A stretch of DNA of 17,391 nt. It comes from DAOQAK01 sp043801235 (GTDB lineage: Bacteria > Bacteroidota > Bacteroidia > Bacteroidales > CG2-30-32-10). Positions within the stretch are counted from its first letter, which is position 1; every line of letters starts with the position of its first letter. The notes under the pieces are model-generated. The model worked only from the letters and a program-made list of their open reading frames with translations. It was not told the DNA's origin and ran no database searches. The position numbers and the translations under genes are program-made. Positions 1 to 6,864 of the stretch are shown one piece after another. The DNA lies in contig JAZDMF010000383.1 in NCBI GenBank assembly GCA_043801235.1, positions 1-17,391 on the forward strand, given 5' to 3'.

Positions 1-1
1 T

Positions 2-121
2 TTTTATTTCATTGACTATCACACTGAATGGAGTCAAGCATCTTTTAAAAAGATTCATCGTTTCTCTCTTAATGGCAAACGTTTTATTTTTAACTGCAAA
101 AAAATGGGTTTATCTATATAA
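2..121 (+). CDS. Possible C-terminal tail of a gene entering from the left
   Basis: One forward frame is open from the window edge for 39 codons and ends in TAA at 119-121. The predicted tail is basic and aromatic-rich, ending in KKMGLSI, and looks protein-like. Against this, an open run of this length is not rare in AT-rich DNA, and no domain can be recognised from so short a piece. From 122 to 258 the sequence is AT-rich and I see no gene in it. Confidence 0.22.
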   Translation, partial: FYFIDYHTEWSQASFKKIHRFSLNGKRFIFNCKKMGLSI

Positions 122-258
122 TTTTTAACAAGAATATTTTGATTTGGTTGCCAGCCTCTTTATTTTAAAAGTCTTTATTATCAATTATTTCGAAAGCTAT
201 GTGCAAGAAAAGCAGCATACAAATGTTTTAAAAAAATAAAAAAGATATAAAAGTAAAA

Positions 259-3200
259 TCAATACGCTGCATTGTGCAGCAGGGTAAGGCTGCCAATTTT
301 TTTCTGCGACAATCCGTTGCGGTCGGTGTATATGATTACATAGCTGAACACGGCATCGCTGATCACGCTGCTGCCGTTCACCTTGCCATCCCAGCCTATC
401 TGCAGGTTATCGGTTTTAAAAACCATTTCGCCCCAGCGGTTGAAGATCATCATCTGGTAGTGCTCAGGATCAATTTCGTTTCCGTAGGGCATAAACACTT
501 CGTTAATACCGTTATCATCGGGAGTGAATGCATTGGGAATATAAAGAGTTAAAATGTCCTTTATATAAATATCATCATAAGCAGTATCAAGGCAGCCATG
601 GTCGGAAGTGATCACAAGCATTACGGTAAATGTGTCAATCATTGTGAACTTATGCCAGGGGTCGGTGGCAGTTGAAGTGCCTCCATCGCCAAAGTTCCAG
701 TAACTGCTGTATGTGGTTGATGAAGTATTATTAAAGTAAATAACAGGATCGAGAATGCTTATCGTGTTTACATTTTCATAAAAACTTGCAAACGGTTTTG
801 GCCACACATTTATAAAATCGGTAACGGTCATTGCACTTTTGCATCCGTATTGCGAAGTAACATTAAACATAACCGTGTACAGTCCGTCTTCATTATATGT
901 ATGTGTCGGGTTCTGCAAAATAATTCCCGATGTTCCGTCGCCGAAATTCCAGCTGTACATTGCATTTATTTCGCCCGACATATCAGTGAAATTAACTGTA
1001 AGCGGCTGGCAGCCTTCTTGCGGACCGGCAGTAAAATTCACATTGGGCAATGGCAACACAGTAATAGTAATTGTATCCTGATAACTATTAAAGTTGCAGG
1101 TATCCCAAACTGTCGCCACATAGGTTGTGGACTGTGTCGGATTCACTGTAAGCGGCGGCATACCCGACATTCCGTTGTTTAGGAAAATAACATAAGGCGG
1201 TCCGCCACCTCCTGTAATATTTGCATAAATCGAAGCCGATTCGCCATAACAAATACTGTCCTCATAAGTAAATAAATTCATGTTCAGTGCTTGCGTAACA
1301 CCTACAGTTATTGTTGAAGGAACACCGGGACATCCGTTCACATCAAGAGCATAAACTGTATAGGTTGTATTTGAAACAGGCGATACAATAATGCTTTGTC
1401 CTGTAGCTCCCGTATTCCAGTTATATGTATAAGGAGGAGTTCCTCCCGATGCCGAATCGACAGCAATTGCTATGGTTTGCCCAAGGCAGATAGTATAATC
1501 ATGCGCATATACCATAAGCTGATCAGGCTGAGTGATATCAACGGTATCATACAACAGGCAGTTGTTGGCATCGGTTACAGTCAGATAATATGTGCCTGCA
1601 TAAACATTGTTAAGGTTTTGAGAAATCGAGCCATTCGACCACTGGTAAGAATACGGCGCTGTTCCGCCCGATACAGAAATAATCGCTGCGCCTCCGTCCT
1701 GCCCGTTGCAAATTATATTTGTGATGTTCTGAATCGTTATCAGCAATGCCGAATCGGGTTCGTCAATAATAATGGTATCAAGCGCTATGCATCCTACATT
1801 ATCCACAACACTCACATAATAGGCGCCTGCATAAAGGTTTATAATAGCCGGGCCATTGCCTGCATTTGGTGACCATGTATATTGATAAGGCGGAGTTCCG
1901 CCTGTCACAGAAAGTGTTGCTGTGCCTGTGTTATCGCCATGGCATAAAACATCGGTAGATGTATGGCTGGTTGATATCGGGGGATTCAAATTTATTAAGG
2001 TCACAGAATCCACAACAATGCAGCCATTATCATCGGTAACAGTTACATTATATGTTCCGACTCCAAGATTATTTATGGTAGCCGAAGTTGCGCCTGTTGA
2101 CCATACATACTGGTATGGAGGTACGCCTCCAAATGCAATAACTGTTGCACTTCCCGTATTGGTTCCATAACATAAAACCTGAGTAACAATAATTGAATCG
2201 TCGAGAGGGTTATTGGAAGGAAAAATATTTTCATCAGGAACAAAAGTTGTATCGGGAAAATATCCGTCCATTTCCCATGGCATCCATAATGGCGGGCCAA
2301 ACAAGGGCGGGCCTGCGAATGTTCCGAGATACATGGTATCTTCGTACAGTAAAAAGTAACCGGATATTATAGGATCGCTTTGTGTTCCTATGCTATAAGA
2401 AATTTCAAGAACCTTCAGGTAGAAATCAACATCAATACTGTCCTGAACCAGATTGGTAAGCCACGGATCAATCGTATGAGTGATTGTTACAGGCAACGAA
2501 TCATAATTGTAACAGGGGTAGCGAAGCTGCAGATCATAATCGGAGCCAAAAGTGATGGAATTAGAAGAACCTGACTCAATAACTGCGGCTGTTGTATCAA
2601 GAACATTATAATCGACGGCTACAGGAAAATCGAACACATTCCATACGTTCGGATAGTGATCGGGTGGAATAGGTATCCCGAAAATAGTATATTCTTTAAT
2701 ATCTTCGAATGAAAGTGTTTGGTTCATGGTGTTTGTGAACAGCAGGTTTGCATCAATAAGGTCCCAGGCAAGATCGGCGGTAAAATCTTCTCCCGACAAA
2801 GGATCGGTGAAAATATATATGCTTGTATCGCCTTCTTCATATTCCAAGGCCTGACTGACGGCCTCAAGCCCTTCCAGCGAAGGTATGCTTGAAAGGTAAT
2901 GGCACATGACCTGAAGGAATTTTACCAGATCCAGGTCGATATATAAGTACTGGTCGCTCCCCTGTGCATACAGGCGTTGCTCGTTAGATATCCATTTTGT
3001 ATAACTTGTAATTTCCGGGATGGAAATACTTCCAGTAATTCCTATCAGATCATAAAAAATGGCAGGAAACTGAATGGGCCAGCCCAGCGAATCGTGCAAG
3101 AAATACACAGAATCAATCACCACGTTGCCTGTGAAAGGATCGGTATGATATGCAACCCAGGGTATCACGTATTCAGCATTCGGAACATCGATAAGAAAAA

Positions 3201-3825
3201 TATCGAATGTATCAAGATCAATATTTACAGGATCGATGATATGTATGGTATCCCATGTGATATTAAAAGGATCGGTCGGGTTTGAATAAATAAGGTCGAT
3301 GTTTGCCTGAACATCCATGTTCACATACAGTTCAATTTTTCCGGCAGTGGGCCAGTCAGCATATATATCCCATTTATCCCAGTCCTGCGTATAAACAGAA
3401 GTATCCTGTTCGCGGTATTCGGAAGGAATGGTAATCCAGTCACCATTTGAAAAAGTTCCGGGCGCAGGAAAATCCATCGTAATTTTCGTAGGGTAATTCG
3501 TATATACAGAGCCTCCATCCCACCCTGTCATTTCAAATACCATTTGCATGTCGAGGTACATGCCATAATCGAATATCACACCTACCGAATCATCGATGGG
3601 CCATGGAAGTGTATAAACATAGGAATATGTGTCGCCGTACGGGCCGATGGTAAGGTCAACCAGGGTATCAATTTCATTTATGCTCCATGCACTGCTGCCA
3701 GATCCCCACATACCTACCGTATCGGAATGCCAGGGAATATCATGGATTACCTGGTACTGCGAACGGGTGAAAAGGCAGATGAATATTAAAATAATTATTA
3801 ATGGAAGGCGTAAAGTTTTAATCAT
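259..3825 (-). CDS. T9SS-secreted multidomain adhesin with SprB, Ig-like and PKD repeats and type B sorting domain
   Basis: A 1188-residue secreted or cell-surface protein. Residues 1-22 form a signal peptide (hydrophobic core, then RSQ). Residues 23-540 are an unrecognised, aromatic- and Asp-rich, probably all-beta region. Three SprB-type repeats follow (about 546-610, 622-688, 700-765), each with a Cys pair about 50 residues apart and a GG(T/V)xPYxYxW core. Then come two Ig-like modules (about 767-842, 850-923) and two PKD domains (about 926-1008, 1012-1090) with the signatures WNFGDGT and WNFGDGG. Residues 1093-1188 match the gliding motility-associated C-terminal (type B T9SS sorting) domain: IPNAFTPDDNGINEVF, IFNRWGEMVF and GWDGKVNG are its hallmark blocks. 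Such proteins cross the outer membrane through T9SS and act as adhesins or surface-layer parts. The ATG at 3825 directly precedes the signal peptide. No porP/sprF gene is adjacent. Class assignment is firm; the ligand is unknown. Confidence 0.93.
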   Translation of the reverse strand: MIKTLRLPLIIILIFICLFTRSQYQVIHDIPWHSDTVGMWGSGSSAWSINEIDTLVDLTIGPYGDTYSYVYTLPWPIDDSVGVIFDYGMYLDMQMVFEMTGWDGGSVYTNYPTKITMDFPAPGTFSNGDWITIPSEYREQDTSVYTQDWDKWDIYADWPTAGKIELYVNMDVQANIDLIYSNPTDPFNITWDTIHIIDPVNIDLDTFDIFLIDVPNAEYVIPWVAYHTDPFTGNVVIDSVYFLHDSLGWPIQFPAIFYDLIGITGSISIPEITSYTKWISNEQRLYAQGSDQYLYIDLDLVKFLQVMCHYLSSIPSLEGLEAVSQALEYEEGDTSIYIFTDPLSGEDFTADLAWDLIDANLLFTNTMNQTLSFEDIKEYTIFGIPIPPDHYPNVWNVFDFPVAVDYNVLDTTAAVIESGSSNSITFGSDYDLQLRYPCYNYDSLPVTITHTIDPWLTNLVQDSIDVDFYLKVLEISYSIGTQSDPIISGYFLLYEDTMYLGTFAGPPLFGPPLWMPWEMDGYFPDTTFVPDENIFPSNNPLDDSIIVTQVLCYGTNTGSATVIAFGGVPPYQYVWSTGATSATINNLGVGTYNVTVTDDNGCIVVDSVTLINLNPPISTSHTSTDVLCHGDNTGTATLSVTGGTPPYQYTWSPNAGNGPAIINLYAGAYYVSVVDNVGCIALDTIIIDEPDSALLITIQNITNIICNGQDGGAAIISVSGGTAPYSYQWSNGSISQNLNNVYAGTYYLTVTDANNCLLYDTVDITQPDQLMVYAHDYTICLGQTIAIAVDSASGGTPPYTYNWNTGATGQSIIVSPVSNTTYTVYALDVNGCPGVPSTITVGVTQALNMNLFTYEDSICYGESASIYANITGGGGPPYVIFLNNGMSGMPPLTVNPTQSTTYVATVWDTCNFNSYQDTITITVLPLPNVNFTAGPQEGCQPLTVNFTDMSGEINAMYSWNFGDGTSGIILQNPTHTYNEDGLYTVMFNVTSQYGCKSAMTVTDFINVWPKPFASFYENVNTISILDPVIYFNNTSSTTYSSYWNFGDGGTSTATDPWHKFTMIDTFTVMLVITSDHGCLDTAYDDIYIKDILTLYIPNAFTPDDNGINEVFMPYGNEIDPEHYQMMIFNRWGEMVFKTDNLQIGWDGKVNGSSVISDAVFSYVIIYTDRNGLSQKKIGSLTLLHNAAY

Positions 3826-3849
3826 ACGAAATTTTTCAAAACAATTTTA

Positions 3850-3880
3850 CTAAATTACTAATTCATGACAGCGATGTCAA
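3850..3880 (-). promoter_or_regulatory. Candidate promoter of the T9SS adhesin gene
   Basis: On the minus strand a TTG (3878-3880, part of TTGACA) is followed after exactly 20 bases by TAATTTAG (3850-3857), one mismatch from the Bacteroidota -7 box TAnnTTTG. The spacing fits the usual 19-21. Initiation would give a leader of about 18 nt before the ATG at 3825. An inverted repeat, TGACA-gcga-TGTCA (3866-3879), overlaps the -33 element and could be an operator. Confidence 0.45.
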
Positions 3881-3937
3881 GTTTTTTTTCATTTTTATTA
3901 TCCTTTAGAAAGAACGCACAAAATATTTATGGGTTGC

Positions 3938-5347
3938 CTATTTCTTATCGTATTTTCCGAACTCTGTTTTCACATAATCCATATTCATTGGCTTTACAGA
4001 AATTTTCCGGTTTTCATCCAGAATATAAATTCCCGGAAGCGACCATGTGTTATAATTATTGCAAACAGGACTTTGCGAGCCTTTCAGATCAGAAACATCA
4101 ATCCATCCCTGCTTAATTACCTGCAACGATTTTTTCCATGTTGCTGCACTTGAATCAAGAGCAAAAGAATAAACTTCCAGTCCGTATTCTTTGTATTTTG
4201 TGTAAATATCTCCTAATTGCACCATGGCTTCTTCCGAATGTTTGTTTCCGGGCATCCAAAGGAACAACACAATAATTTCAGCTTTCACAGACGATAAATT
4301 TATTTCATTTCCAAGAGTGTCCTTTCCCGAAATTTCAGGGGCAATGTTTCCCTGTGATAATTTTTTTATGATCTCAATCTTTTGTTTTATTTCTTTAAGT
4401 CTTACCGAAGTGACAGCAAGTGTATCCTTTGATAAATAATTATCATACAGGTCCAAATACACATCTTCAAGTTGTGAATATTCATAAAGGCCGAATAAAA
4501 CGGATAATACATATCTGCGGACTTCCAGATTGGCTGCCGCTTTTTTCAGGATAAATTCGTTGCCATAATTAAAGCCTGTAACATTTCGGGGCAATACAAG
4601 TTCCTCAATATAATATTTTACTGTTCTGTAAAATATTTCCGTGTTCAGAAAACGGGCATCAGAAAAATCGATGTTATCAAAAAAATGAAACAAAAGGAAT
4701 TCAATGGTATTATTGTAAAATTTGCAGTCAGAATGTTCAAGCATTTCAATGTTCAGATTGGGAACAAGCTGCGCTTTTATGAGCTTTGAAACAAAGGCTG
4801 ATGTATCAACAACGATAAGGCTGTCAGCAAATTTTTTAATTTTATAGGTGATACAACCCTCCAGAAAACTGATGCGTTCACCTGCAAGAGGATTCGTTTT
4901 TTTTGTACCGTCAGGCTTTATCAGCAATGTTAATTCCGACAGCTTTTTTAATCCTGTATTGCGAAATGCGATATAATCATAGTATTTGATGTTATCATCG
5001 CCTTTAATAACCCTTAAACTGTCGGAAAAAGCATCTGCCGTGGTTCTCATCCTTATATCGTGATCTCTCGCAATAATATAATCGATGAAGACACTGTCGG
5101 AAATATAAAGCCTGTAAACACCAGCCGGCAGGTCATAGTTGAATTTAAATGCAATGGTATCGCCTGTTACTTTTTTGCCTGTCATCACATTTAATTCAGA
5201 GCCATGTACCGAACAGAAAAAAGCCTTCCTGTATAAATTGTTTTTGATGGTTAATTCAACTGAAACCTGTGCAAAAACACGCCCACAAGAAAATATCATG
5301 CAGTATATATACAACAACAGGAACCCGTATTTTATCAAATATTTCAT
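3938..5347 (-). CDS. TlpA-like envelope protein with a degenerate thioredoxin domain (no CxxC)
   Basis: A 469-residue exported protein. The first ~26 residues are a signal peptide ending VFA-Q. Residues 28-105 are a beta-rich N-terminal domain resembling the DUF4369-type domain often fused to TlpA-like thioredoxins in Bacteroidota. Residues 106-330 are mainly helical, and about 334-469 form a thioredoxin-like domain. The fold markers are present: APEISGKDTLGNEINL, the strand IIVLFLW, and the cis-proline loop WSLPGIYILD (Pro438). Where FWxxWCxxC belongs, the sequence reads WMPGNKHSEE (364-373), so CGPC aligns with GNKH and thiol-disulfide exchange by that motif is impossible. I start the gene at the ATG at 5347; a TTG four codons earlier is less convincing. 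It lies 112 bp upstream of the T9SS gene on the same strand, which has its own candidate promoter. Role unknown; structural or binding use of the fold is likely. Confidence 0.82.
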   Translation of the reverse strand: MKYLIKYGFLLLYIYCMIFSCGRVFAQVSVELTIKNNLYRKAFFCSVHGSELNVMTGKKVTGDTIAFKFNYDLPAGVYRLYISDSVFIDYIIARDHDIRMRTTADAFSDSLRVIKGDDNIKYYDYIAFRNTGLKKLSELTLLIKPDGTKKTNPLAGERISFLEGCITYKIKKFADSLIVVDTSAFVSKLIKAQLVPNLNIEMLEHSDCKFYNNTIEFLLFHFFDNIDFSDARFLNTEIFYRTVKYYIEELVLPRNVTGFNYGNEFILKKAAANLEVRRYVLSVLFGLYEYSQLEDVYLDLYDNYLSKDTLAVTSVRLKEIKQKIEIIKKLSQGNIAPEISGKDTLGNEINLSSVKAEIIVLFLWMPGNKHSEEAMVQLGDIYTKYKEYGLEVYSFALDSSAATWKKSLQVIKQGWIDVSDLKGSQSPVCNNYNTWSLPGIYILDENRKISVKPMNMDYVKTEFGKYDKK

Positions 5348-5469
5348 ATTCAGATGCAATATTAGTTAATATTTTTTATTGAATAATAAACCACGAATTC
5401 AAATAGCAATGTTTTATCTAAATATTTTATATTTTTACAGAAAATTACAGTTTATTAAAATAAAGAAAG

Positions 5470-6156
5470 ATGAAAAATCTGATATTCCTTGTTTCAGCAA
5501 TTTTTATCGCAGTTTTTGTTGCTTGTTCAGGCGACAGCAAGAAAAGCGATGGTTCAGCTGATACAACAAAAACCGGTGACAGCACAAAAAATACTTCCGA
5601 AAATAAAGGCAAGTACAACCTGAAATCGGGTATCATTTCCTTCGATATTGAAACCATGAATATGGTTCAGAAAATGACTAAATATTTCGATGATTACGGT
5701 GACAAAGAATGTGATGAAACCATTTCCAGCATGGATTTGGGCATGGCCGGAAAAGTTGAGACACATACAAAAATGCTCACACTTGACGGTTACATTTACA
5801 ACATCAATTTTACTAATAAAACAGGTACAAAGAGCAAGATTACTCCCAACGCAAAAGGTAAATCTGATAATATCGACTTCAATAATCTTTCGGCCGATAT
5901 TATGAAGGAAATGCATATAACCAAGGAAGGCACTGAAACAGTTTTGCAAAAGACCTGCGATAAATATAAAATGGATAATCCCGAATTGAATATGAAGTCA
6001 TCCTATTGCGTGTGGGACGGTATTCCCCTGAAGTTTGAAGTAAATATGGCAGGAGCCATTGCAAAATACAATGCAACAAAAATTGAGGAAAATGTTTCTG
6101 TTCCTGCAGAAAAATTCGAAATACCCAAGGATATTAAAATCACAGAAATGAAATAA
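5470..6156 (+). CDS. Putative lipoprotein of unknown function
   Basis: A 228-residue protein with an N-terminal hydrophobic segment and lipobox FVAC (Cys19), so probably a lipoprotein. Residues 20-47 are a Ser/Thr/Lys/Asp-rich linker. The remainder looks like a compact beta-rich domain with three more cysteines (81, 163, 180). The blocks KTCDKYKM and YCVWDGIPLKFE recall Bacteroidota lipoproteins of the DUF4412/LolA-like kind, in which a beta half-barrel ends in a 'GIPLK' strand, but this is recall by pattern and not a confirmed family match. The start is the ATG at 5470, preceded by the purine-rich AAAGAAAG. The next gene begins 24 nt after the stop, suggesting one transcript. A TATTTTTA (5430-5437), one base off the -7 consensus, lies upstream. 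Confidence 0.8.
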   Translation: MKNLIFLVSAIFIAVFVACSGDSKKSDGSADTTKTGDSTKNTSENKGKYNLKSGIISFDIETMNMVQKMTKYFDDYGDKECDETISSMDLGMAGKVETHTKMLTLDGYIYNINFTNKTGTKSKITPNAKGKSDNIDFNNLSADIMKEMHITKEGTETVLQKTCDKYKMDNPELNMKSSYCVWDGIPLKFEVNMAGAIAKYNATKIEENVSVPAEKFEIPKDIKITEMK

Positions 6157-6180
6157 TTATTAATCTTTAAACTTAAAAAA

Positions 6181-6615
6181 ATGCAAAATCTTGAGACTTT
6201 TTACGCTCTTGTAGAAAATGTGATAAAAAAAATCGGCGTTGATCCTGCTGTATGCCGCGGCGAAAAACCCGGGCAGTGGAACATGCGCAAAGGTTCGGGC
6301 GATGTTTGGGTTGATATTTGGAAACTGGAAGATAAGGATTACGGATACATACAGATAATGGGTCCGGTATCGCAAATTCCTGCCGGAAGAGAACTGGAAT
6401 TCTATAAAGAAATGATGGAAATCAATCATGGATTGTATGCATGCAGCCTTACCAAGCATGAAAACTGGCTTTATGTAAAATCGATCCGTGAACTGGAAGA
6501 CCTGAACGAAAGCGAAGTTGTGGCCATGTTCGACCGCGTAGGATATTACGTGGACTTCTATGATGATTTTATAAAAAATAAATATTTCACAGAGCCAGGC
6601 AAAAGAGCTGAATAG
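6181..6615 (+). CDS. YbjN-domain-like protein
   Basis: A 144-residue soluble protein with no signal peptide. Its alternating helix-strand pattern, with a central GDVWVDIWKLEDKDYGYIQI strand pair, the helix ELEFYKEMMEINHGL and the strand NWLYVKSIRELEDLNESEVV, resembles the YbjN/type III chaperone-like fold: an alpha-beta domain in which 'LNxxLYACSLT...' precedes a final strand and helix. YbjN proteins are small cytoplasmic regulators or chaperone-like proteins of poorly known function. The gene is 24 nt downstream of the lipoprotein at 5470-6156 and likely co-transcribed with it, although one product is envelope-bound and the other cytoplasmic. Coding status is clear from length and composition; the family call is moderate. 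Confidence 0.75.
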   Translation: MQNLETFYALVENVIKKIGVDPAVCRGEKPGQWNMRKGSGDVWVDIWKLEDKDYGYIQIMGPVSQIPAGRELEFYKEMMEINHGLYACSLTKHENWLYVKSIRELEDLNESEVVAMFDRVGYYVDFYDDFIKNKYFTEPGKRAE

Positions 6616-6681
6616 TACCTATTGAAATTATTTTGCTTAAAAAGTTTACTTGCTTGCATTAAGCATGAATTTGTGCATTTT

Positions 6682-6753
6682 GTAATCAGTTATCAGTGAA
6701 CGGTAATCGGTCCTATTTCTTACTGATTACCGTTTACCTATTTTACTGATTAC
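6682..6753. repeat. Nested long inverted repeat (possible REP-like palindrome or bidirectional terminator)
   Basis: The inner arms 6696-6711 and 6722-6737 pair over 16 bp (two G-U in RNA) around a 10-nt loop. The outer arms GTAATCAGT (6682-6690) and ACTGATTAC (6745-6753) pair over 9 bp, separated from the inner stem by a 5/7-nt internal loop. The arms are built from variants of one word, (A/T)ATC(A/G)GT. It sits in the convergent spacer (6616-6864) between the YbjN-like gene and copA. Only a TTTT follows it on the plus strand. Confidence 0.75.
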
Positions 6754-6829
6754 CTTTTGTAAAAATAATTTTACCCAATTTATATAATTGTCTGCAGGAT
6801 ATTGATCATTTCTGATTTTTGAATGAAGT

Positions 6830-6857
6830 CATTTCAACTACCATTAAAATTGAAATG
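6830..6857 (-). terminator. Weak hairpin just after the copA stop
   Basis: CATTTCAA (6830-6837) pairs perfectly with TTGAAATG (6850-6857) around a 12-nt loop, 8 nt downstream of the ATPase stop. No T-run follows on the minus strand, so intrinsic termination is uncertain. Confidence 0.3.
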
Positions 6858-6864
6858 GTGTTAT

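Noticed and set aside
264..282. GCTGC-attgt-GCAGC hairpin over the stop end of the first adhesin gene, as a terminator
   Set aside because: The stem is only 5 bp and the following minus-strand T tract is broken; it also encodes the last residues.
1396..1872. 158-codon open frame on the plus strand inside the first adhesin gene
   Set aside because: It is antisense to a long gene with clear SprB domains, and its translation is rich in Arg, Cys and Ile with no domain-like pattern.
546..2200. Repeated GC-richer words in the SprB region, considered as a CRISPR-like or tandem DNA repeat
   Set aside because: They are spaced by about 230 bp, in frame, and explained by homologous protein repeats.
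5348..5359. TTG start extending the TlpA-like protein by four residues
   Set aside because: The ATG at 5347 begins a standard signal peptide; the extension adds nothing conserved.
5554..5949. 131-codon open frame antisense to the lipoprotein gene
   Set aside because: The opposite strand carries a credible lipoprotein with signal peptide; the antisense product is low-quality, His/Phe/Cys-rich sequence.
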